Assembly: GCF_002727185.1 (NCBI RefSeq)
Contig: NZ_NIZW01000002.1
Location: forward strand, 496,001-560,000
Source of the DNA: Rhodopirellula bahusiensis
GTDB lineage: Bacteria > Planctomycetota > Planctomycetia > Pirellulales > Pirellulaceae
Reading direction: 5' to 3'
DNA length: 64,000 nucleotides
How positions within the stretch are numbered: the first letter of the stretch is position 1; each line of letters opens with the position of its first letter. Below the pieces are notes generated by a model that had not been told where the DNA came from, searched no databases, and saw only the letters and a list, made by a program, of their open reading frames with translations. Position numbers and translations under genes: made by a program. Below, piece after piece: positions 43,901 through 51,541 of this stretch.

Positions 43901-44334
43901 TGATCGAATTCGGCCTCAAGTTTCGCCTTAAGTGCTTGAGCAATTTCCTCGGGCGTAAAGTTGTCTGCCCCCAAGTAGTTGTGGTCGTCGGTTAGCCCGA
44001 ACTGACGAGAGTCGTCGAGACGAATCGGAAGAAGGAAATCACCCTTTCGCGTTCTAGCCTCTCGTTTTGCAGTTTCAAACTCCCACTGCGTCCATTCCCG
44101 CTCTGCGTAGTGTTTTGAAATCATGGGCACAACGTAAGCAGAGTCTGGCCCGTAAATGCCCTCATATTCGTTCCGACTTTTTCCCCAAAGGTGCGCGTGA
44201 TGGTCTTTGTCGTAGAACACACGTAGGCCGAGCGATTGCATCGCTCGCGCCACCGCTTCCGCTCGTGGTCGATCTTTCCCGGCAAACGAGAGCGCTGCAT
44301 CAAATCGAAAGTCAGATCTTTTCTTTTTTCCCAT
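40903..44334 (-). CDS. TIR domain - TPR repeat protein (candidate defence effector)
   Basis: 1143 residues. N-terminal TIR domain, residues about 8-130: FRFDAALSFAGKDRPRAEAV (strand A and box 1), LGLRVFYD, DSAYVVPMISKHYAEREWTQ and LLPIRLDD. In EWTQWEFE, E85 aligns with the Glu that TIR NAD-hydrolases need. From about residue 240 to 1050 the protein is an array of TPR-like helical pairs (for example NIALLNTGTNYHNQGDIEAA, LHNLAESHRRLGDTTAAIRV). No signal peptide or membrane segment. Bacterial TIR proteins act in phage defence by consuming or cyclising NAD; a TPR sensor would bind a trigger. It is single-gene here, with no SMODS, Thoeris ThsA or Argonaute partner nearby. Location beside tRNA genes suits an acquired gene. 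Function is inferred. Confidence 0.8.
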   Translation of the reverse strand: MGKKKRSDFRFDAALSFAGKDRPRAEAVARAMQSLGLRVFYDKDHHAHLWGKSRNEYEGIYGPDSAYVVPMISKHYAEREWTQWEFETAKREARTRKGDFLLPIRLDDSRQFGLTDDHNYLGADNFTPEEIAQALKAKLEAEFDQRAKRTHNKVKHPTVLSAPAREALAIIVASPIPMTDRHLRGFFPDIAWPEHLRHLKRLELITNDILIDCVKNVEKSFADELPDLESRWQDRLEELHDHIDCALFLSLIYFRQKRLEDAVLLVIDVAFATESDHWLPLCTTILDSLNSDPTLLRKLSPEVRLEFFRAFGHCLSASKRFDEARTQFDKLKSVAARLKDRECYNIALLNTGTNYHNQGDIEAAVDFYERARKHARKYELTMLESHAIGNLGQIEVERDPEAGIELLRESIELKKKCKDMVGIAVSTQVLAQAYAELEDFDSAFRKFDEAEVLAKEFQLVHLETVLLNNKANTLFAAGKRRESLRVFKKSARLAGAEGFDELRVRGTEGVSRVHYAMGKLAKALTYMEDLLKLAQDAEMFEYVMVAHHGLWACKTRLGDQDGGSQHFRSLTRLARKEKATHWLVRGLVDRSRPIDNGDFVAVDPKTFSELIRQEARRKNHAATAALWIELAQILAPEDIGGAVDALRKCIACCKGEPDAIDELLRAYEFLYTLSWDFNFEFDEAIRTLDVIAAVAKQHGNIEKELAAIDQKGVCLQDLDRNEEALPLHTLVAEEARKCKLNWLVVNSLHNLAESHRRLGDTTAAIRVFKKARKVAADSGDEFSEIQIEHGHALTLEKSGNFDEASKLYRLCRDRSRSVEWWNEYLRACEAIANLSWIRGRKKTAKKQYQKALAECDEYDEDERKPQIAFNLARLLRVLGDTAEAHRVLAKNIELVDDPFSVPDFHSTLASLCEETGRSDDARKHWQIAIQGAENVGDEDELAYCRSKYADFEQRHSIPKRSIRELDEMLKGNLSEEDRGIALLQLFKVLLRRKSEKRAEELFDSAQEHLENHGPTERLVDLYITLFDYNWDGDSDSRFNALQAYVGAFVAAVSEDDCAENLAKVLSHVSVKLTFRETSPSLQQLRSLAKRLENWLTQEFGEANDATSTLMDPLRKAEKLIPLNNDPVKFLEMTEELVAQFADD

Positions 44335-44984
44335 CGGTGCATTCTATCAATTTTGGGTGCAAAGCTAAGCACCGCTGCTGCGCACATTCAGACGATGAAG
44401 CGAGCCGACACGTCATGGTCCATCTAGGCGATTTCCGCTTGATCTCGTGCTCGCTCCGGTGGCCGACTTCGGTGCGTTCTTTCCCGTATCGATGCGGGGC
44501 CTCTGACATCTGGTGATTTCACCCTCTTTCAGTTAAACGGCGTTGACGATCGTATTCGTGCCAACGTCTTCCGCGGCCAGCATCCGAAGCATCGCCAAGC
44601 GGCTGGTGTGGTCCATGTTGGACAGGTGAACGAGCTTGGCCGCGGGCATCCGGTCGCGGAGTCACTGAACCAAGCCTGTGTGTTCTGCGTGGTCTCCAGG
44701 TTGTGAATTGAAATCCCCAGCAAGCTGCATTGGTACTCCACCTTCCGGTGATGGTGGATCCTTCTTCATCACCAGCGATGTCCATTCTGTCGGGATGTTC
44801 AATCCAAGCGTCAAACAGTCGTTCGAGCGATAGCGGACCGAAGCTCTTGGTGAAAGTTCCAGAGATGGCACCATTTGCCAAAACGGTAAATGACCGTTTT
44901 GGCTTGCAAGGAGCTGCAGCGTCGCCGACCGGCGGGTCGGGCCAAAAGGCCGCTCGCCCACGCTGGGGCCAAGGGAAAAAGAAG
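44335..44984. other. Region between TIR gene and tRNA-Lys, with a gene remnant
   Basis: 44335-44518 is the TIR gene's upstream region. From about 44545 to 44881 on the minus strand there are protein-like pieces in two frames: IEHPDRMDIAGDEEGSTITG, then in another frame PAAKLVHLSNMDHTSRLAML with a stop near 44534. It looks like the 3' end of a decayed gene at the tRNA 3' flank. Confidence 0.35.
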
Positions 44985-45057
44985 TGAGAGTGCTGGGACT
45001 CGAACCCAGGACCATTCGATTAAAAGTCGAATGCTCTGCCAACTGAGCTACACTCTC
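44985..45057 (-). tRNA. tRNA-Lys (anticodon TTT)
   Basis: Complement of 44985-45057 folds as a tRNA: acceptor GAGAGTG with CACTCTC, D arm TAGCTCAGTTGGCAGAGCA, anticodon loop CTTTTAA, and T arm GGTTCGAGTCCC. The discriminator is A and no CCA is encoded. It reads AAA/AAG lysine codons. Confidence 0.95.
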
Positions 45058-45183
45058 GACCGACGACGAATCGTCGGTTTGATCTCAACCGAAACGGTGG
45101 AGCAAAATTCACCAACATTCGGAAGAGAATATCAGAGAAAAAAACTGCCAATTGCAGAAGCAATCCGGCCGACCGAGTTCAAG

Positions 45184-45272
45184 CGGAGCGGACAGGATTC
45201 GAACCTGCGGAACCAGTTTCCCGGTTCACCGATTTAGCAAACCGGCGCTTTCGACCACTCAGCCACCGCTCC
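45184..45272 (-). tRNA. tRNA-Ser (anticodon GCT)
   Basis: Complement of 45184-45272, 89 bases: acceptor GGAGCGG with CCGCTCC, long variable arm as in serine tRNAs, anticodon loop TTTGCTAAA with GCT, T arm GGTTCGAATCC, discriminator G. It reads AGC/AGU codons. It lies 126 bases upstream of tRNA-Lys on the same strand, so the two are probably co-transcribed. Confidence 0.95.
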
Positions 45273-45612
45273 TGGTGGAAACGTGCCCGCGGGACGTTGC
45301 CGCCGCGTGACGTGTTTCGGTCAGGCGGGATTGTGCTTCATTCCGCTTTCCGCTGCAACCCTTTCTGGCCTCTGACAGCCTGACACAGGGAACTTTTTCA
45401 AGGTTCGCAGCCCCACCGGATGTCGCAACCGACTCAGTCGCCTCAATTGGAACCCAAACCGGCCTCGATCCACTCCGTCGGGGATCTTCGTGAACTCTGC
45501 CGCCGGTGGTTTCGTTGCACTACACTGGTTGCTCTCGCCTTGATTCGCTGAATCATCGGATTCGCGGAACCGCCGAGCTTCCCCACCCGATCCCCACCTG
45601 ACCACTAACATC

Positions 45613-46299
45613 ATGCGACCTCTTTTTGCGAACGTTTTATCGGCTGCTTTGGCGGCATCCACTCTCTCCGCGTACTCTCCGTTGGTGTCCGCCGAAGACG
45701 CGCGGCCGGTGACGGTCGTTTTTCAAGACGACTTCGAAAACGGTGACGAAAAGTGGGAGTACCTGGACCCAAAAACTTGGAAGTTCAACTCCCCATCCGG
45801 CGAATCCAAGAATGGATCGATCGAGATCACCGACCGCAAATCGGAGTACTCACCGCCAACCCGAAGCCCCGGGCACGTGGCGCTGGTGAAGGATCTTGAA
45901 GTCGGCAGCTTCGAGATTCAGTTTCGCGTCCGCAGCACCTTGGACACCGGCAACCACCGAGATTGCTGCGTGTTCTTTGGCTACCAAGATTCAGCGCATT
46001 TCTACTACGTCCACTTGGGTGCCAAGCCCGATCCGCACAGCGGCCAAATCATGATCGTCAAGGACGCGCCGCGTTTGGCCCTGACGACGAACGAAAAGCT
46101 GACTCCTTGGGACAATGACTGGCACAACGTGTTGCTCCGCCGGGATATCGAAAGCGGCAAGATCGAGATCTTCTTTGACGACATGGAAACACCTCACATG
46201 AGCGTTGTCGACAAGACGTTTGGTGCCGGCCGAATCGGGCTGGGTTCGTTCGATGATTTGAACGAATTCGACGACGTCGTTGTTCGCAAAATCGACTGA
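45613..46299 (+). CDS. Secreted protein with jelly-roll-like (DUF1080-type) fold
   Basis: 228 residues; signal peptide MRPLFANVLSAALAASTLSA with cleavage near SAEDA. The rest reads as a concanavalin-like domain: VVFQDDFENGDEKWEYLDPK, GHVALVKDLEVGSFEIQFRV, FFGYQDSAHFYYVHLGAKPD, NDWHNVLLRRDIESGKIEIF and IGLGSFDDLNEFDDVVVRKI. These are the strands seen in DUF1080 or related sugar-binding modules, which are common in planctomycetes. Binding or hydrolysis of a polysaccharide is an inference. The gap upstream, 45273-45612, holds no other feature. Confidence 0.7.
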   Translation: MRPLFANVLSAALAASTLSAYSPLVSAEDARPVTVVFQDDFENGDEKWEYLDPKTWKFNSPSGESKNGSIEITDRKSEYSPPTRSPGHVALVKDLEVGSFEIQFRVRSTLDTGNHRDCCVFFGYQDSAHFYYVHLGAKPDPHSGQIMIVKDAPRLALTTNEKLTPWDNDWHNVLLRRDIESGKIEIFFDDMETPHMSVVDKTFGAGRIGLGSFDDLNEFDDVVVRKID

Positions 46300-46430
46300 C
46301 GATTTTTTGGGTGATACAGCTTTGGGCGGGGGTTTGGATGCGTGAGTTCATGCTCGGCCCTCCCCTCGCTTTGCTCGACCCTTCCTGAGGGAGGGTGAAG
46401 TTTGGAGGCAACAAATTGACAGGGACCAGC

Positions 46431-47327
46431 ATGAGCACGGAAGAGAATCAGACCGACGAAGCGAATTGGGATCTGGACCCGAAGTTTGACTTCGTCGACG
46501 CCCATCGTTTGCCGTTTTCAGACGACAAGGTCTCGCTGAAAAAGATCGACACCGAATGCTCGGGTCCTTTTGAAGGGAAGGCTCACGGGCGAGCGTTCAC
46601 GCATGCTGCCAACATCGAAATTCGCGATCTGCAGTACCGAATGTACACGGAGGGCAAGCAGTCGCTGTTGGTTGTGTTGCAGGCTCCCGATGCCGCCGGC
46701 AAAGATGGCTTGATCCGCAAAGTGCTCGGGCAGATGAATCCGCAGGGGTGTCGGACTTATCCGTTCAAAGTGCCTTCTTCAGAGGAGCGCGCTCACGATT
46801 TCCTCTGGCGAATTCACAAGGCGACGCCCGCAGCCGGAAAGGTCTCTGTGTTCAACCGATCGCACTACGAAGATGTCTTGGTCGTGCGGGTGGAGGACTT
46901 GGTGCCGAAGTCGGTCTGGAAAGAACGCTACGAGATCATCAACGACTTTGAGAAGTTGCTCGCTCATCGCGGCACTCGGATTCTGAAGTTCTACTTGCAC
47001 ATCAGCCCGCGGGAACAACTCGAACGCTTCAAGAAACGGCTGGATGATCCGACCAAGCACTGGAAGCTGAACGCTGGGGATTATGCCGCCCGAAACAAGT
47101 GGGGCGATTATCGCGAGGCGTACCAGGAGACCATGGAGAAATGCCATTCGAAAAGGGCTCCTTGGCATGTCATCCCGGCCGACAAAAAGTGGTACCGAGA
47201 TGCGTCCGTGGCCGCGATTGTTCGTGACACGCTGCGAGACATGGACCCGCAATTGCCGACGATTGATGCGGATTTGGACGAGATTCGGCAGCTCTATGAA
47301 CGCGAATTGGCTGAGCTGAACGAGTGA
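46431..47327 (+). CDS. Polyphosphate kinase 2 family protein
   Basis: 298 residues from the ATG at 46431. VVLQAPDAAGKDGLIRKVLG is the PPK2 Walker A region (residues about 82-100), and FNRSHYEDVLVVRVEDLV the Walker B/lid region; MNPQGCRTYPFKVPSSEERA and ERYEIINDFEKLL agree with the single-domain family. It transfers phosphate between polyphosphate and nucleotides; class (ADP-, AMP- or NDP-using) cannot be read safely. Frame start at 46395 is possible but adds only a short unlikely leader. Confidence 0.88.
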   Translation: MSTEENQTDEANWDLDPKFDFVDAHRLPFSDDKVSLKKIDTECSGPFEGKAHGRAFTHAANIEIRDLQYRMYTEGKQSLLVVLQAPDAAGKDGLIRKVLGQMNPQGCRTYPFKVPSSEERAHDFLWRIHKATPAAGKVSVFNRSHYEDVLVVRVEDLVPKSVWKERYEIINDFEKLLAHRGTRILKFYLHISPREQLERFKKRLDDPTKHWKLNAGDYAARNKWGDYREAYQETMEKCHSKRAPWHVIPADKKWYRDASVAAIVRDTLRDMDPQLPTIDADLDEIRQLYERELAELNE

Positions 47328-47439
47328 ACCGTCCCGCCGGATTGCGGTTTTCTCCAGCAGGGTGCCTTGTCAGATGCGGGTTCGTCTGAAAACTCACTGT
47401 TTCATTGCACACACTTTTCTCGACTGATTGCTTTCGTTC

Positions 47440-48576
47440 ATGAAAATTCGCCGCAACCCGACTCGCCCGGTCACCATCGGATCGATCACGATCGGAGACG
47501 GTCACCCGATCGCTGTTCAAAGCATGACGGCGACGAAGACTCAAAACATCGATGCGACGGTCGAACAAGCCGAAGCCCTGCATGCTCGCGGGGCCGGAGT
47601 CGTCCGGATCGCGGTGGACAGCGACAAAGACGCCGAGGCGTTGGCGGAGATTCGCAAGCAAACAAAGGCCAACCTGGCTGTCGATTTGCAAGAGAACTTT
47701 CGGTTGGCGGAGAAGGTCGCGCCGCACGTTGACAAGATTCGATACAACCCCGGTCACCTGTATCACCACGCTCGCGAATTGACTTGGCAGGAGAAGGTCC
47801 GCTATCTGATCGACATTGCGGGCACCAACAACTGCGCGGTTCGGATCGGTGTGAACTGCGGCAGCGTCGACCCAGCGAAAAAAGAGAAGTACGACCGCGA
47901 CGATTCGATCACACCGATGTTGGAATCGGCTCTGGAGCATTGTGAACTGGTCGACTCGTTGGGTTTCCACAACTTCGTTGTTTCGCTGAAGGACAGTGAC
48001 CCGTCGAAAGTCGTCCAGGTGAACACGCTGTTCGCTGAGAAACGTCCCGACGTCGCGTTGCACTTGGGAGTGACGGAAGCGGGCATGCCGCCGGACGGGA
48101 TCATCAAAACTCGAATCGCTTTTGAGCAATTGATCGGCAAAGGGATCGGAGACACGGTTCGTGTTTCGCTGACGTTGCCGAACCCCCGCAAACCGGAAGA
48201 AATCGATGCGGGCAAGCAGATCGTCGACGACATTCATGCGGGGCGCGTTCGCAGCGTCGTGAAGTTCGACGATTCGAAACTGAACATCATCAGTTGCCCA
48301 AGTTGTTCTCGCGTGGAGAACGAGGCGTTCATCGATTTGGCGGCCAAGGTCAAGGAAATGACGACGTTCGCGCAAGAGTATTCGATCACGATCGCCGTGA
48401 TGGGATGCCGTGTGAATGGACCGGGCGAAACCGACGACGCGGACCTCGGGTTGTGGTGCGGGCCGGCAAAAGTCAATCTAAAGCGTGGCCCGGAAGCCCT
48501 GGGTGCGTTTGGATACGATGAAATCCTGCCGAAGTTGAAGCAGGAACTCGATGATCTGATCGCCGCCAAGCAATAG
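47440..48576 (+). CDS. ispG: 4-hydroxy-3-methylbut-2-enyl diphosphate synthase
   Basis: 378 residues from the ATG at 47440. [20 protein letters not shown] and [20 protein letters not shown] are the GcpE opening. ISCPSCSR (C286, C289) and [11 protein letters not shown] (C323 and a following Glu) bind the 4Fe-4S cluster. This is the compact bacterial form, without the long insert seen in plants and some planctomycete relatives. It converts methylerythritol cyclodiphosphate to HMBPP in the MEP pathway, complementing dxs and ispA in this window, though not in the same operon. Confidence 0.95.
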   Translation: MKIRRNPTRPVTIGSITIGDGHPIAVQSMTATKTQNIDATVEQAEALHARGAGVVRIAVDSDKDAEALAEIRKQTKANLAVDLQENFRLAEKVAPHVDKIRYNPGHLYHHARELTWQEKVRYLIDIAGTNNCAVRIGVNCGSVDPAKKEKYDRDDSITPMLESALEHCELVDSLGFHNFVVSLKDSDPSKVVQVNTLFAEKRPDVALHLGVTEAGMPPDGIIKTRIAFEQLIGKGIGDTVRVSLTLPNPRKPEEIDAGKQIVDDIHAGRVRSVVKFDDSKLNIISCPSCSRVENEAFIDLAAKVKEMTTFAQEYSITIAVMGCRVNGPGETDDADLGLWCGPAKVNLKRGPEALGAFGYDEILPKLKQELDDLIAAKQ

Positions 48577-48674
48577 CTATCCGACCATTTTACGATTCCG
48601 AATCGCGGCTCGGTTGCCGGCCGTGGCGTTCGGATGAATTTTCAATCCACTCTGACCTCTGATTCTGTTTCCCT

Positions 48675-49016
48675 ATGGCCAGCGACGAACTTTACGAACG
48701 GTACAACGAAATCGAAAAAATCATCGACGATGAGAAATTCGAAGAAGCCATCGCGGGGCTGAAACCGTTGGTGGAAGAAGACGAATCGTTTGTGCTCGCT
48801 CACCTGGCGCTCGCTCGCGTCTACACCAAAACGGGCCAGCACGAAGAAGCGATCGAGCACGGTAAGAAGGCTTGCGAGTTGGAACCTGAAGACGCGTTCA
48901 ACTTCACCGCGATGAGCGTCACCTACCAACGGGCTTGGGCCGGAACGCAAAACCAGGCCTACATCGCTGCCGCGGAAGACGCGATGGCGCGAGCTCAACA
49001 ACTCAACGCGATGTAG
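48675..49016 (+). CDS. Small TPR-repeat protein
   Basis: 113 acidic residues forming two to three TPR motifs: NEIEKIIDDEKFEEAIAGLK, AHLALARVYTKTGQHEEAIE and DAFNFTAMSVTYQRAWAGTQ. No signal peptide. It should mediate protein contacts; the partner is unknown. It follows ispG by 98 bases on the same strand. Confidence 0.75.
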   Translation: MASDELYERYNEIEKIIDDEKFEEAIAGLKPLVEEDESFVLAHLALARVYTKTGQHEEAIEHGKKACELEPEDAFNFTAMSVTYQRAWAGTQNQAYIAAAEDAMARAQQLNAM

Positions 49017-49024
49017 ACAGACCT

Positions 49025-49055
49025 GCAGCCGGATTCGTCAAGAATTCGGTCATGA
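49025..49055 (-). repeat. Copy of the GAATTCTTG...GAATCCGGC motif
   Basis: On the minus strand the sequence reads CCGAATTCTTGACGAATCC then GGCTGC, one base different from the copies at 19.6-19.8 and 23.0-23.2 kb. It lies directly after the TPR gene stop. Confidence 0.65.
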
Positions 49056-49232
49056 CCAGCCATTCTGCGTTGCTGCGGCTCAACCGGCACAACCGTTTCA
49101 AGTTCACCAGGCCAAGACGGACTGCGTTGGATTCCGATCCTCTGCGCGTGCATGCCCGCTCGGTGGAGCAACAAATTCACAGACGAACCTGTTGAATTCG
49201 ATTGCTTCCAATTTTTGCCGAGCGTTTGAGCC

Positions 49233-50528
49233 GTGTCTCCATCGTTGTTTTTTGCCGCGATCTTTGTCGGAAGCTGCGTCCTGATGTTCGTCGGTAGCGC
49301 GGACGCGATCGAGGAATGGGAATGGAAACGGCTGACCCGTAAACAGCTTCCAAAACTTCGAAGCGGAGACCAGTTTCGGCCGGCACCCAAAGAATCGGTC
49401 GAGCAACCGGAAGCTTCGTCGAGGACGGATGTGTCGCAGCATCCGAGTGGCTGGAAAGGTTGGCGTTCGGTTGTCGTGCAATCGACGAAAGACGAATCGC
49501 CCGACTGCCGGTCGTTTGTGCTTGCGCCGAGTGAGGGCGATTCGTTCCCACCATTCTTGGGCGGGCAGTATTTGACCGTTCGGTTGAAAGATCCCTCGAC
49601 GGGCAAGAACGTTTCTCGCTGTTACAGCCTATCCAGTGGTCCCGATGAGCCGCACTACCGGATCACGGTGAAGCGCGTGCCGGGCGGAGCGATGAGCAAT
49701 CTGTTGCACGACACAATTCGCGTTGGCGACCGAGTTGAAATTCAGGCACCGAAGGGAAAGTTCCATTATTCGATTTCCGAAAGCCATGGCCTGGAGCCTC
49801 AGCCGTTGAATCTGATCGCGGCGGGCATTGGGATCACTCCGATGTTGTCGATGATGTTCCAAAGCTTGAACGAGCGAGCGGATCGAGAGGTCAATTTGTT
49901 CTATCAAGTTCGAAACGCGATCGACGCTCCGTTTCTGGCACCGATTCGCGAGATCGCGAAAATGCTGGAGAAGAACACGGGCGTTCGCGTTCACCTTTGG
50001 TTCAGCAAACCGGAAGATGAGGACATTCAGCCGGGCGACTCCGTTGGACGATTGTCAGCGGAGCAGATTGTGGATCGTCTCGGTCACCATCGCGGTGAAT
50101 ATTTGATCTGCGGCCCGGATGTGTTCATGAGCGGGATCGCCGATGGTTTGATCAATTGCGGTGCATCGGAAGAGCGCGTGATGTTCGAATCGTTCGGCGG
50201 GAAGTCGAAGTCCGCGGGCGCTTTGGCGGTGCCAGCTTGCGAGCCTTCTGATGATTTAACCGATGCGTCGGTTGGATTGCTCGTCACATTTCGAACAAGT
50301 GAAAAGAACGCCGCTTTCGAGTCCGGGATGGAAGGATTGTTGGACGTGGCTGAATCGCTGGACGTTGATGTCGATTCGGGTTGCCGGTCGGGCGATTGTG
50401 GTGCTTGCGTCCGTCGTTTGCTCTCGGGTGAAGTTCGCTACGCCGAGTTACCAGAGTGCGACGTGGAAGAAGGCGAAGCGGTCCTGTGCGTTGCTAAGCC
50501 GGTCAGCGAAGTCGTCGTCGACGCGTGA
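49233..50528 (+). CDS. Membrane-anchored flavin oxidoreductase with 2Fe-2S domain
   Basis: GTG start at 49233. An N-terminal hydrophobic segment (LFFAAIFVGSCVLMFVGSAD) is an anchor or signal. Then come an FAD-binding domain (RCYSLSSGPDEPHYRITVKR), an NAD-binding domain (LIAAGIGITPMLSMMFQSL, YLICGPDVFMSGI) and a C-terminal plant-type ferredoxin domain with SGCRSGDCGAC and a final VLCVA Cys. This is the layout of phthalate-dioxygenase-reductase or Hmp-reductase-like proteins with ferredoxin: electrons pass from NAD(P)H through FAD to the 2Fe-2S centre. The FAD/NAD part resembles that of the flavohaemoglobin at 62.8 kb, but no globin is present. The electron acceptor is unknown. Confidence 0.85.
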   Translation: MSPSLFFAAIFVGSCVLMFVGSADAIEEWEWKRLTRKQLPKLRSGDQFRPAPKESVEQPEASSRTDVSQHPSGWKGWRSVVVQSTKDESPDCRSFVLAPSEGDSFPPFLGGQYLTVRLKDPSTGKNVSRCYSLSSGPDEPHYRITVKRVPGGAMSNLLHDTIRVGDRVEIQAPKGKFHYSISESHGLEPQPLNLIAAGIGITPMLSMMFQSLNERADREVNLFYQVRNAIDAPFLAPIREIAKMLEKNTGVRVHLWFSKPEDEDIQPGDSVGRLSAEQIVDRLGHHRGEYLICGPDVFMSGIADGLINCGASEERVMFESFGGKSKSAGALAVPACEPSDDLTDASVGLLVTFRTSEKNAAFESGMEGLLDVAESLDVDVDSGCRSGDCGACVRRLLSGEVRYAELPECDVEEGEAVLCVAKPVSEVVVDA

Positions 50529-50537
50529 TCTCGTACC

Positions 50538-50667
50538 GTAGGCCATGTCTCACATGGCGTCGGGTGAAATGCCGAAACAATTGACGCTTGCGAGAGATCG
50601 TCGTTCGGTGGTGACGCCTCGCTTCTTGCGAAGCATCGGCGTGGTCGCCATGTAAAACATGGCCTAC
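50538..50667. repeat. REPIN-like pair of GTAG hairpins
   Basis: GTAG at 50538-50541 followed by GCCATGT...ACATGGC, and the inverted counterpart GCCATGT...ACATGGC followed by CTAC (50664-50667). The element fills the space between two convergent genes. Confidence 0.6.
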
Positions 50668-50710
50668 TCGGCGGACGAGCATGGGCGGGGCGGACGACCG
50701 TGTGCCGTGC

Positions 50711-51541
50711 TCAGGCGGTGCTTTTGCTGAGCAGCCAATCGGCGAGTCTGGGTGAGACGGCGTTGATCGCCATCAGGACTCGGACTTTGGGCGGCATCAC
50801 AATTTCGATCTTGCGACTTTGAATGCATCGCAACACTGCATGAGCGACTGCCTCGGGCGGCAAGCCTTTCAGTTTTGCACCGCCGCCAGGTTGAGCGGCC
50901 GTGGCGGGCACGCCCGCTTTGGTGTCGGTTTGGTAGCGGTCGATCGGTTGGTCATCGTCGCGACGGATGGGGCCGGGGCACACGACACCGACGTGAATTC
51001 CGTCGGATTCCAATTCCATCCGAAGCTGACGCGAAAAACCGACCAAGGCGTGCTTTGCGATGACGTAGCCGCCCAGGTATCGCGGGGCGACTCGCGATGC
51101 GAGTGAACCGAGATTGACGATCGCGCCGCGTGACTTTTTCAGTTCCTCGTGAGCGGCGCGGCTGCATGTCCATGCGGAGACAACGTTGTCACGAAACATG
51201 GATTCCAGTTCGTCCGCGCTGCTATTGATCAGAAGTCCACGATCGCTTCGACCGACGACGTTGACAAGTGCGTCCAACGAACCAAACCGAGCAACGTGTT
51301 GCTGAACGAGTTGCTGCATCGCGCTTGCGTCGCACGCATCACCCACAAAGGAATCGATGAATTCATCATCGAACTCACTCGACAGTGTTTCCACTGCAAG
51401 CTGAAGACGTTCTGGATTTCGGCCCAACAGCGTGACGGGGTAGCTTTGGCTGAGCAGGCTCCGGCTGACATGCAGACCCAGGCCCGCCGAGGCTCCCGTG
51501 ACGATCGCTGAGGGAAACTTCGTTGGCAGAGTCAAACCCAT
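50711..51541 (-). CDS. Short-chain dehydrogenase/reductase
   Basis: 276 residues, classical SDR: TGASAGLG cofactor motif near residue 15, NVVG in place of NNAG, and a YVIAK catalytic Tyr-Lys pair with a Ser before it (NLGSLAS). The C-terminal part is hydrophobic and basic. Substrate unknown. Its start overlaps the end of the upstream SDR gene by 10 bases, so the two form an operon. Confidence 0.88.
   Translation of the reverse strand: MGLTLPTKFPSAIVTGASAGLGLHVSRSLLSQSYPVTLLGRNPERLQLAVETLSSEFDDEFIDSFVGDACDASAMQQLVQQHVARFGSLDALVNVVGRSDRGLLINSSADELESMFRDNVVSAWTCSRAAHEELKKSRGAIVNLGSLASRVAPRYLGGYVIAKHALVGFSRQLRMELESDGIHVGVVCPGPIRRDDDQPIDRYQTDTKAGVPATAAQPGGGAKLKGLPPEAVAHAVLRCIQSRKIEIVMPPKVRVLMAINAVSPRLADWLLSKSTA

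Noticed and set aside
44519-44881. A 120-residue intact gene next to tRNA-Lys
   Set aside because: Protein-like sequence switches frame and the N-terminal part overlaps low-quality sequence, so it was kept only as a remnant.
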